Shown here: one piece after another, positions 1 through 6,226 of the stretch
How positions within the stretch are numbered: position 1 is the stretch's first letter
How the letters are laid out: every line of letters starts with the position of its first letter
DNA from: CAWVWF01 sp963933885
GTDB taxonomy: Bacteria; Bacteroidota; Bacteroidia; Flavobacteriales_C; GCA-002722245
Length of the DNA stretch: 6,226 bases
NCBI GenBank assembly: GCA_963933885.1
Contig: CAWVWF010000189.1
Location: forward strand, 1-6,226
Reading direction: 5' to 3'
Position numbers and translations under genes: made by a program
Notes under the pieces: model-generated
What the model was told of the DNA's origin: nothing
What the model saw: only the letters and a program-made list of their open reading frames with translations
Databases searched by the model: none

Positions 1-1806
1 GTAGTAAATTTAGTAGTTGGAATAGGAATGATTGTAGAGTTATTAAATGTTTTTGGAAAACGCACATTATTCCAGCATGTAATTGCTTCTTTATTAGGTT
101 TTATCTTTCTTCCATATTACGCATTGAATAAAGATGTTAAATACTTAGGTACTGTAGATTATAAAAAAATCGGGAAAAGTACAACGAGAGAATGGGGTGA
201 AGCAATTTTCTTCGCAGTTATCGCAGCTACTATAATTAGAACTTTCACAATTGAAGCTTTTCAGATTCCTTCATCTTCAATGGAGAAAACATTATTAACT
301 GGTGATTTCTTATTTGTTTCTAAACTTCATTATGGCCCGAAAACACCTCGTACACCACTTGCACTTCCATTTATGCATCACTCCATGCCTTTTGGTGGAT
401 TACCTGCATATTTAGATTGGATTGAGTTGCCATATTTTAGATTACCTGCTTTTCAAGACATTAAAAGAAAAGATATTGTAGTTTTTAATTATCCTAGGGA
501 AGATTACAGACCGTCTGATAAAAGAGAACATTACATTAAAAGATGTGTTGCAATTGCTGGTGATACTTTACAAGTAGTTGATGGAGTTGTCTCAATTAAT
601 GAAGAAATCCAAAAATCACCAAAAACAGCTCAACATAAGAGATTATTAATTACAACTAATTATGAAGAAGCTATTAATTGGGGCTTTGAGAATGATTTGA
701 ACATGAGTGATTTTCAAATAGATACCAATCAACGAGGTCCGTGGAATTTCACTTGTCATATCTCAGATAAAGATTATAAAAAACTTACCCGAAAATCATG
801 GATTTCTATTCCTCAAAAATACAAAGGTCCTTTAAATGATAAAAAAGGTGTACCTGGTTATGGATACCCTTTTAAATATGGTTTAAATCAAAACAATAAC
901 ATTAGAAAAAAACACAAAATAGATTCTTCACTATTAGTTTGGAACAAGGATTTTTACGGTCCTATTTACATCCCAAAAGAAGGACGAACAATTAAATTGA
1001 ACACTAAAAACATGAATCTTTATGAGCGTGTAATAAGTGCTTATGAACATAAGGAAATTGTTGGAATGGAAAACTTAATTGAAAGTTACCACTTCATTAA
1101 AGCTTTACAAAAAGAAGAGTTTAAATTTGGAAGAAAAAGTTCAAGAGTGATAGAAAACAATTTAAATTTCACTCAAAAATTTATTGAAAACGTTAAACGA
1201 AATTTCAGACATCAAGAACTTACATTATACTTAGAACATTGGTCAGACCAGTTCTATATGAGAACTTACTTTGCTGAAAACCGAGATCATTTAAAAGATG
1301 TATGTAAAACTTTAGATTATAATCTTAACACATTCATCAAAGAAAACGGACAAAAGGAATTAGACTGGATCTTAGAAAAATTCCAAACATTCAATAAAAA
1401 CTGGTCTACTGAAGAAAGTCTTGTTGCTATTGAAAAATACTTAAAAACCAATCCGTCTTTATATATGGTAGATGGTGTACTTACTGATGAATATACATTT
1501 GAACAAGATTATTTCTTTATGATGGGAGACAACAGACATGCTTCTGCTGATTCACGTGCTTGGGGATTTGTACCACATGATCACGTTGTTGGAAAAGCTG
1601 TATTTGTTTGGTTATCCATGGATCCAGATTATCCAAACTGGGGAGATATAAAGCATAAAGTTAGATGGAATCGTTTATGTTCATTTGTATCAAGAGATGG
1701 TATGAGTAGATCTTACCTATGGGAATTTCTAATTGGTGGAATTATTCTTTGGGGAGCTAATAAATGGTGGAAAAACCGTGAACTTAAAAAGTCTATTGAA
1801 AAGTGA
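1..1806 (+). CDS. lepB: Signal peptidase I (LepB), 5'-truncated by the window edge
   Basis: Membrane-bound serine/lysine protease that removes signal peptides from proteins exported across the inner membrane. The frame is open from base 1, and the residues before the first ATG (position 28) read as a hydrophobic helix continuing into VELLNVFGKR. This matches the N-terminal membrane region of Bacteroidota LepB, so the true start lies upstream and the ATG at 28 is internal. Numbering from that ATG: membrane segments near 17-33 and 58-74; box B PSSSM with nucleophile Ser84; box D YIKRCVAIAGD with general base Lys171; box E GDNR..S.DSRAWG at 500-513; a C-terminal membrane helix near 565-582 followed by a basic tail. 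All catalytic residues are present, so it should be active. Residues about 190-340 correspond to the usual Bacteroidota insert, ending in GPIYIPKEG and LYERVISAYEH. Residues about 344-475 form a further helical, charged stretch not expected in the family. It overlaps the next gene by 4 bases. Confidence 0.95.
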   Translation, partial: VVNLVVGIGMIVELLNVFGKRTLFQHVIASLLGFIFLPYYALNKDVKYLGTVDYKKIGKSTTREWGEAIFFAVIAATIIRTFTIEAFQIPSSSMEKTLLTGDFLFVSKLHYGPKTPRTPLALPFMHHSMPFGGLPAYLDWIELPYFRLPAFQDIKRKDIVVFNYPREDYRPSDKREHYIKRCVAIAGDTLQVVDGVVSINEEIQKSPKTAQHKRLLITTNYEEAINWGFENDLNMSDFQIDTNQRGPWNFTCHISDKDYKKLTRKSWISIPQKYKGPLNDKKGVPGYGYPFKYGLNQNNNIRKKHKIDSSLLVWNKDFYGPIYIPKEGRTIKLNTKNMNLYERVISAYEHKEIVGMENLIESYHFIKALQKEEFKFGRKSSRVIENNLNFTQKFIENVKRNFRHQELTLYLEHWSDQFYMRTYFAENRDHLKDVCKTLDYNLNTFIKENGQKELDWILEKFQTFNKNWSTEESLVAIEKYLKTNPSLYMVDGVLTDEYTFEQDYFFMMGDNRHASADSRAWGFVPHDHVVGKAVFVWLSMDPDYPNWGDIKHKVRWNRLCSFVSRDGMSRSYLWEFLIGGIILWGANKWWKNRELKKSIEK

Positions 1807-2408
1807 TTCCATTACTTCCTCTTTCCTACTTTGGACCTATTGAAGAATATGCTTTGTTGGCTCAAAACGACAAAGTAATATATGAAACAAAGGAGCATTT
1901 CGTAAAACAGAGTTATCGTAACCGTTGCCATATATATGGCGCAAATGGAGAAATGAGGTTAACTGTTCCACTCGTTATGAAGAGCAGAGAAAAAACACCA
2001 ATGGATAAGATCAAAGTATCTTATTCAGATAAGTGGCAAGCTCAACATTGGAAAACAATTGTTTCAGCTTATAAGAACTCTCCTTACTTTGTTCATTATG
2101 AAGAGGATCTATTAAATTTCTTTCTTACTGAATTTGAATATTTAATAGACTTAAATAAAGCTGCTCAGGATATAATACTAAAACACAACAGAGTTTCAGT
2201 TGAGATAGAGCAAACTATTGAATTCCATTTAGAACAAGAGAATGATTACCGTCAAATCATTCATCCTAAAAAATCTCCTTTCACTTTAAACCCTAGATAC
2301 ATCCAAGTTTTTGAAGACAAACATGGGTTTCAACCAAATCTGAGTATTTTAGACTTACTATTTAATGAAGGACCTGCTTCAAATATTTATCTTCAATTTA
2401 ATATTTAA
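1803..2408 (+). CDS. wbqC: WbqC family protein
   Basis: A 201-residue soluble protein of the WbqC family, with no signal peptide or membrane segment. Family signatures visible are the N-terminal YFGPIEEYALLA, KQSYRNRCHI at 35-44, the QHWKTIVSAYKNSPYF block at 81-96, and the C-terminal block YIQVF..KHGFQPNLSILDLLFNEGP at 166-191. The length agrees with the family (about 200-235 residues). Start and stop are intact. The name-giving member comes from an O-antigen locus, and the family is loosely tied to surface-polysaccharide synthesis. The reaction is not established and none is claimed here. The start is a GTG whose bases overlap the lepB stop as GTGA, which implies co-transcription and termination-reinitiation coupling. 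No ATG near the beginning would keep the conserved N-terminal block. A lepB-wbqC pairing is common in Bacteroidota. Confidence 0.9.
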   Translation: MIPLLPLSYFGPIEEYALLAQNDKVIYETKEHFVKQSYRNRCHIYGANGEMRLTVPLVMKSREKTPMDKIKVSYSDKWQAQHWKTIVSAYKNSPYFVHYEEDLLNFFLTEFEYLIDLNKAAQDIILKHNRVSVEIEQTIEFHLEQENDYRQIIHPKKSPFTLNPRYIQVFEDKHGFQPNLSILDLLFNEGPASNIYLQFNI

Positions 2409-2416
2409 CAGATTAA

Positions 2417-2527
2417 AAGAACATTTTAAATACTGATATCTATTCTCCCCCATATGGTGGATCTGATGGATATGATATGGAATGGCCTGGGACAAATTAT
2501 AGGTTAAATCTTCAGTATAAGTTTTAA
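2417..2527 (+). pseudogene. C-terminal remnant of a TonB-dependent receptor-like outer-membrane barrel protein
   Basis: After an in-frame TAA at 2414-2416, 36 codons stay open up to the TAA at 2525-2527 with no start codon near the beginning. The peptide contains NTDIYSPPYGG, then YDMEWPGTNYRL and ends NLQYKF. The order NxDxYSP..., PG(R/T)xYRLxLQYKF and a terminal Phe is how the last strands of TonB-dependent receptors and similar barrel proteins finish in Bacteroidota. The final aromatic residue is the signal read by the BAM machinery. The frame differs from wbqC, so this is not wbqC readthrough. A strong terminator follows 18 bases after the stop, as for a real gene end. The simplest reading is that a large receptor gene was deleted and only its last codons and terminator survive. 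The short length makes chance similarity possible, but the density of matching positions argues against it. Confidence 0.6.
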
Positions 2528-2545
2528 TAAAGACTAAAGAATCTT

Positions 2546-2582
2546 AAAAGGCCATTTCAATTGAGATGGCCTTTTTTCTTTT
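2546..2582 (+). terminator. Intrinsic terminator after wbqC and the receptor remnant
   Basis: The arms 2546-2560 and 2561-2575 are complementary over their whole length apart from one G-U wobble (2556/2565). The core is GGCCAT/ATGGCC, with a small AATT loop at the tip. T-runs follow at 2572-2577 and 2579-2582. This is a textbook rho-independent terminator for plus-strand transcription. The A-run on the left arm gives a weaker U-run for the opposite direction. It probably ended the lost receptor gene and now ends the lepB-wbqC transcript, isolating it from the transporter gene. Confidence 0.9.
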
Positions 2583-2605
2583 ACACCAATTAAAGTGAAT
2601 TCTAA

Positions 2606-2632
2606 TTTGGTTTTAATGTCATATTAACTTTA
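2606..2632 (+). promoter_or_regulatory. Possible Bacteroidota-type promoter for the SulP gene
   Basis: TTTG at 2606-2609 is followed 15 bases later by TAACTTTA at 2625-2632. The latter matches the Bacteroidota -7 element TAnnTTTG at all but its last position. The spacer is shorter than the usual 17-23 bases, so the assignment is weak. Position after the terminator and 46 bases before the SulP start is right for a promoter. No other match in this AT-rich leader is clearly better; TATTATTG and TATAATTG near 2651-2665 each also have one mismatch. Confidence 0.25.
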
Positions 2633-2678
2633 GTCTAACAACTAATCTTTATTATTGTATAATTGAAAATCACTAATT

Positions 2679-4235
2679 ATGACTGACATCTCAAAGAGTA
2701 AAAATATTTTCTCCAATTTAAAGCAAGATCTTCCTGCAAGTATTGTAGTTTTCTTTGTTGCTGTACCGTTATGTTTAGGAATAGCATTAGCAAGTGGTGC
2801 GCCTTTATTTTCCGGATTAATTTCAGGGATTATTGGAGGAATTATAGTTGGATCTCTTAGTAACTCATCTTTAGGAGTTAGTGGGCCAGCTGCTGGATTA
2901 GCAATAATAGTCTTTGATTCAATTGTTTCATTAGGTGCTTTTGAAATATTTCTTCTATCTGTTATGATAGCTGGAATTATTCAAATAATCATGGGACTTT
3001 TAAAAGGTGGTATTATTGGATATTACTTCCCTTCGGCTGTAATTAAAGGAATGTTAACAGGAATTGGTATAACAATATTTCTAAAACAAATACCACATGC
3101 TTTTGGTTACGATGGCGATTACACAGGTGATTTATCATTTTTCCAGAAAGATGGAGAAAACACTTTTTCTGAATTAGTAAATATGTTGGACTTCATTTCT
3201 CCTAGCGCCTTATTTGTAAGTATAGCTGCATTAGTAATAATACTTATCTGGGATCTGTACCTTTCTACAAAACATAAATTTTTCAAGACAATTCAAGGGC
3301 CGTTAGTAGCTGTTGCTTTCGGTATTGCTTACCAAATGATAACTTCTGCTTATTACCCTGAGTTTTCAATTTTAAAAGAACATCTAGTTACTGTTCCTGT
3401 TGCCGATAGTTTTGAAGGGTTCACAAGTCAATTTACCTTTCCTGATTTTTCTAATTTATTCAGATTGGATGTTTGGACAATTGGTGCAACAATAGCCCTT
3501 GTAGCAAGTTTAGAAACATTATTAAGTGTTGAAGCTACAGACAAACTAGATCCAAGAAAATGTATCACAAATACAAATAGAGAATTAGTAGCACAAGGAG
3601 TAGGAAACATGTTCTCTGGATTAATAGGAGGATTACCTATAACACAAGTTATTGTACGAAGTTCAGCCAATATTCAATCAGGAGGAAGAACAAAACTGTC
3701 TGCAATTCTGCATGGAGTTTTTCTTTTAGTTGCGGTAGCCCTTATTCCCTTTGTACTTAATCTAGTTCCACTTGCTGTATTAGCCAGTATATTATTTGTA
3801 GTAGGTTTCAAGCTTGCAAAACCAAGTTTATTTAAGGAAATCTATAAATTGGGATGGAATCAATTCCTTCCTTTTATTGTTACTGTACTAGGGGTTGTAT
3901 TTACGAACCTACTATTAGGAATATCATTAGGTGTAGCAATTGGATTTATCATTCTATTAAGAAAAAGCTATAAAAACTCTCACTTACTTTATAATGAATT
4001 TGTTGATGAAGAAGGAAAAACAAGAGGTGCTATAACTTTAGCTGAAGAAGTAACATTCATCAACAAAGGATCTATTATTAAAGTATTAGATAATGTTCCA
4101 AATGGTACTTTCTTAACAATAGATATGAGCAAGTCTAATATTATAGATTATGATTTACTAGAAGTAATCAATGAATATAAAATTGGTGCTAACAGTAAAG
4201 ATATAGTAGTTACTTTAATCGAAAAAACTAGTTAA
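2679..4235 (+). CDS. SulP family inorganic anion transporter (BicA-like) with short STAS-like C-terminus
   Basis: A 518-residue inner-membrane transporter of the SLC26/SulP family. Residues about 20-428 hold 12-14 hydrophobic segments. Family landmarks include VPLCLGIALASGAP at 29-42 (TM1), SLGVSGPAAGLA at 64-75 (TM3), SLETLLSVEATDKL at 277-290 (TM8) and the long conserved block NRELVAQGVGNMFSGLIGG at 300-318, followed by RSSANIQSGGRTKLSAILHG. Residues about 445-515 form a short STAS-like domain with the strand-turn IDMSKSNIIDYDLLEVI, in the place where STAS proteins carry D-x-S. The overall pattern resembles BicA-type bicarbonate transporters more than classic sulfate carriers, and Bacteroidota homologues often sit near carbonic anhydrase genes. 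No such gene is in this window, so bicarbonate versus sulfate or another anion cannot be settled. The ATG at 2679 has no Shine-Dalgarno sequence, which is normal for this phylum. The 3' end overlaps the convergent kinase gene by 21 bases. Confidence 0.92.
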   Translation: MTDISKSKNIFSNLKQDLPASIVVFFVAVPLCLGIALASGAPLFSGLISGIIGGIIVGSLSNSSLGVSGPAAGLAIIVFDSIVSLGAFEIFLLSVMIAGIIQIIMGLLKGGIIGYYFPSAVIKGMLTGIGITIFLKQIPHAFGYDGDYTGDLSFFQKDGENTFSELVNMLDFISPSALFVSIAALVIILIWDLYLSTKHKFFKTIQGPLVAVAFGIAYQMITSAYYPEFSILKEHLVTVPVADSFEGFTSQFTFPDFSNLFRLDVWTIGATIALVASLETLLSVEATDKLDPRKCITNTNRELVAQGVGNMFSGLIGGLPITQVIVRSSANIQSGGRTKLSAILHGVFLLVAVALIPFVLNLVPLAVLASILFVVGFKLAKPSLFKEIYKLGWNQFLPFIVTVLGVVFTNLLLGISLGVAIGFIILLRKSYKNSHLLYNEFVDEEGKTRGAITLAEEVTFINKGSIIKVLDNVPNGTFLTIDMSKSNIIDYDLLEVINEYKIGANSKDIVVTLIEKTS

Positions 4236-5993
4236 TTTAATAATTAACGCTTCACTTCTTTCTTCTAAACCAGTTGATGATTTTTGTTTAACAATTTCAG
4301 ATTCTAGATCTGATAATTCAATATACAATGAATTACCTCCTAGCATTTTAATACTGGGTTTAATTTTATGAATGATGTTATGCAAATCAACCCAATCATG
4401 AATTTCAATTGCATCTTTAAAAACAAGAAGATCTTTTGGTGTTTCAGTACTAATTTTATCTAGTATTTTATCTGCTAATTTTGAATTACCTCCGACATGT
4501 TCTAATAAGAATTCATAATTAACCTTTTCATTATTTGAGCGGATATCATTAGAATAAGTTCTATTTAATTCCTTTCCTGATAAAAGAGCTGTAATAATTC
4601 CATACAAATCTGAAGCAGTATATGGTTTAGACAAATACTCATCTGCACCAGCTTTTAAACACTTTTCTCTTGCCTCCTGAGAGGTATGTGCAGTAAGTGC
4701 AACAATTGGTAATTTTGAAATTTTATCATCTGATTTTCTAATTATATCAATTGCAGTATATCCATCCATTACAGGCATTTGCATATCCATTAAAACCAAT
4801 TGAAACACTTCTTTACCCAAAATTTCAACAGCTTCTTTCCCATTTGACACTGTAGTTACATTACATTTTTTACTTTCTAAAAAGTCAGTAGCAACTAATT
4901 GATTTACAGCATTATCTTCAACCAAGAGAATATCTAATCCTGAAAAGTCATATGCTTCATTTTCTTTGATTTTATTTGTTAATTCAGACGCTACACCTAC
5001 TTCAAATTCTAATTCCACAATAAATGAAGAACCTATTCCTTCCTCACTTTTAATTCTAATTCTCCCACCTTGAATTTCTATAAGCTGTTTAACAATCGAC
5101 AATCCTAATCCTGTCCCACCAAACTTCCTTGTAGTGTCATCGTTTGCTTGACTAAAAGCATTAAAAATTGAAGTTTGTTTCTCTCTTGGAATTCCGATAC
5201 CAGTATCAGATATTGTTAACTCAATAGTTGATCTAGTTTCTTTTCTTATAACTTCTTTCACCGTTAATGTAACAGCTCCTTTAGAAGTAAATTTAATTGC
5301 GTTACTAATAAGGTTATATAAAATCTGATTTAAACGAACTGAATCACCAACTAACATAGAAGGTAAATCTACTGCATGATAATTCTTAATTAATTCTATC
5401 CCTTTTTCTTCAACCTTACCTTCAAAGACGCTCATTACGGAACTTAACAGTTCTTTAAACTGAAATGGCTTGTTTTCTAATGATAATTTACCAGCCTGAA
5501 TTTTTGAAATATCTAGAATATCATTGATAATAACTAATAGTGTATCAGAGGAAGATTCGATTGCATTTAAATACTTCTGCTGCTTTTCATCGAGCGTTGT
5601 TTTTAATAATAATTTGGTAATTCCCATTATACCATTCATAGGAGTTCTAATCTCATGACTCATGTTTGCTAAGAAACTTGATTTCGAAGAGGCTGTTGAC
5701 ACTGCCTGTTTCTTATCGCTTAAAGCATCAAGGATTAATACTTGAATTCTATTGATCTTATTAAGGTTAGTTTCATTACCTAACCAATTAGAAGTTGAAT
5801 CAGTAGCTTCTAGTTCAGTTAATAAAGAACTTAACATCATTGAGATAACATCACGATCTGCTTTACTATTGCTAATATCAGTTTTAAGAACTTTAATCTC
5901 TTCTTCTTTGGTTTTAACGATTTTCTCTAACAAGCTAATTCGTTCTAAGGCTTGCTCTAATCTAATTTTTTGTATGTCGTCCTGATAACCCAC
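4215..5993 (-). CDS. Cytoplasmic hybrid histidine kinase: HisKA-HATPase-receiver-HPt
   Basis: A 592-residue tripartite phosphorelay kinase with the ArcB/BarA-type order but no membrane segment. Residues 1-105 are charged, heptad-like helix (coiled-coil near 8-62) with no recognisable PAS, GAF or other sensor. DHp domain: FLANMSHEIRTPMNGI with phosphorylated His113. ATPase domain: N box around Asn227/Asn231, G1 DTGIGIP at 263-269, G2 GGTGLGLS at 292-299. Receiver at about 353-471: acidic pair Glu359/Asp360, phospho-acceptor Asp403 in LVLMDMQMPVMDGY, Thr434 and Lys456. HPt at about 490-590: HNIIHKIKPSIKMLGG with phospho-His542. All catalytic and relay residues are intact, so His113 to Asp403 to His542 transfer should work, with the phosphate passing to a response regulator not encoded here. 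The start is a GTG: an in-frame TAG directly precedes it and the next ATG is residue 52, inside the N-terminal helix. It is transcribed toward, and overlaps, the SulP gene. Confidence 0.93.
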   Translation of the reverse strand: MGYQDDIQKIRLEQALERISLLEKIVKTKEEEIKVLKTDISNSKADRDVISMMLSSLLTELEATDSTSNWLGNETNLNKINRIQVLILDALSDKKQAVSTASSKSSFLANMSHEIRTPMNGIMGITKLLLKTTLDEKQQKYLNAIESSSDTLLVIINDILDISKIQAGKLSLENKPFQFKELLSSVMSVFEGKVEEKGIELIKNYHAVDLPSMLVGDSVRLNQILYNLISNAIKFTSKGAVTLTVKEVIRKETRSTIELTISDTGIGIPREKQTSIFNAFSQANDDTTRKFGGTGLGLSIVKQLIEIQGGRIRIKSEEGIGSSFIVELEFEVGVASELTNKIKENEAYDFSGLDILLVEDNAVNQLVATDFLESKKCNVTTVSNGKEAVEILGKEVFQLVLMDMQMPVMDGYTAIDIIRKSDDKISKLPIVALTAHTSQEAREKCLKAGADEYLSKPYTASDLYGIITALLSGKELNRTYSNDIRSNNEKVNYEFLLEHVGGNSKLADKILDKISTETPKDLLVFKDAIEIHDWVDLHNIIHKIKPSIKMLGGNSLYIELSDLESEIVKQKSSTGLEERSEALIIKLTSFFD

Positions 5994-5999
5994 CTAGAA

Positions 6000-6021
6000 T
6001 TTTATACATGTACTTATAAAA
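6000..6021. repeat. Inverted repeat just upstream of the kinase start
   Basis: TTTTATA at 6000-6006 is repeated in inverse as TATAAAA at 6015-6021 around an 8-base spacer. The left arm is only 6 bases from the GTG start of the kinase on the minus strand. It could be an operator or a hairpin over the translation initiation region. The arms are pure A/T in an AT-rich leader, so chance is a real possibility. Confidence 0.3.
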
Positions 6022-6088
6022 CCGTTTACAGGTTCTTAATATTTGATATATCTTTTTAAAAGTATTCTTTATTGAATAGTAAGTGTGA

Positions 6089-6112
6089 AATAATAATAAT
6101 AATAATAATAAT
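6089..6112. repeat. Trinucleotide microsatellite (AAT)8
   Basis: Eight uninterrupted copies of AAT lie 96-119 bases upstream of the kinase start. The hexamers GTAAGT (6079-6084) and ACTTAC (6113-6118) bracket the array as an inverted repeat. The array is also the reverse complement of the (ATT)12 array at 6173-6208. It is outside any coding frame that I can support. Confidence 0.97.
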
Positions 6113-6130
6113 ACTTACCCAAAGCGCTTA

Positions 6131-6156
6131 GCCCTTCGACTCCGCTCAGGGTGACA
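6131..6156. repeat. GC-rich 26-base island, candidate copy of a dispersed intergenic repeat
   Basis: The segment begins GCCCTTCGACTCCGC and ends TCAGGGTGACA. It has 17 G/C in 26 bases inside flanks that are almost all A/T. CCCT at 6132-6135 can pair with AGGG at 6148-6151. From memory, closely similar strings (CCTTCGACT-C/T-CGCTCAGGGTGAC) recur between genes in many unrelated bacterial genomes. The match is read by eye and not searched. Its function is unknown to me. Confidence 0.6.
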
Positions 6157-6171
6157 AAAAACAAGTAGTTA

Positions 6172-6226
<55 letters not shown>

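Noticed and set aside
28..30. ATG at 28 as the lepB start
   Set aside because: The nine codons before it are open and read as the end of the N-terminal membrane helix normal for Bacteroidota LepB, so the gene begins outside the window.
3428..3670. Minus-strand open frame of 80 codons inside the SulP gene
   Set aside because: It lies opposite the most conserved SulP block, resembles no family and has no initiation context. It is a shadow of the real gene.
4222..4248. AT-rich hairpin (GTTAATT/AATTAAC at 4231-4248) next to a T-run on the minus strand, as a kinase terminator
   Set aside because: The stem has only 7 pairs with one G-C and lies inside the kinase coding sequence before its stop codon. 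It is too weak to call.
5752..5985. Plus-strand open frame of 77 codons opposite the kinase N-terminus
   Set aside because: It is antisense to the charged coiled-coil region of the kinase, which gives a hydrophobic Leu/Ser-rich shadow. No independent support was found.
6132..6160. GC-rich island as an intrinsic terminator
   Set aside because: Only four base pairs are clear, and the run after it on the plus strand is A rather than T. On the minus strand no T-run follows the stem.

Overview
The window is AT-rich and looks like a chromosomal piece of a Bacteroidota bacterium. The evidence is the lepB-wbqC gene pair, the Bacteroidota-type LepB with a large insert between its catalytic boxes, the Bacteroidota form of the HPt motif (HKIKPSIKMLGG), absence of Shine-Dalgarno sequences before most starts, and the tail of a TonB-dependent-receptor-like barrel protein. 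A marine Cytophagales/Flammeovirga-like host is a guess from protein style only.

Layout. Positions 1-1806 (+) hold a signal peptidase I gene whose 5' end lies outside the window. It is followed, with a 4-base GTGA overlap, by a WbqC-family gene (1803-2408, +). Positions 2409-2678 have no intact gene. They hold a 36-codon open remnant that reads as the end of an outer-membrane beta-barrel protein (2417-2527), then a strong intrinsic terminator (2546-2582), then the leader of the next gene. Positions 2679-4235 (+) encode a SulP-family anion transporter with a short C-terminal STAS-like domain. Converging on it, with 21 bases of 3' overlap, is a cytoplasmic tripartite hybrid histidine kinase (4215-5993, -; HisKA, HATPase, receiver, HPt). 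Positions 5994-6226, upstream of the kinase, are non-coding and full of simple repeats: (AAT)8, a 26-base GC-rich island, (ATT)12 and (AGT)6, the last running to the window edge.

How the parts relate. LepB and WbqC are probably co-transcribed and translationally coupled: LepB removes signal peptides at the inner membrane, while the WbqC family is tied by its name-giving members to surface-polysaccharide loci. The transporter and the kinase appear to be separate units that share only an overlapping 3' end, and nothing in sequence links them functionally. The kinase has no sensor domain of its own and ends in HPt, so a partner sensor and a downstream response regulator must be encoded elsewhere.

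No wholly new system is evident. The features most worth checking are the receptor-tail remnant, the mirrored trinucleotide arrays around the GC-rich island, and an extra helical insertion of about 130 residues in LepB.
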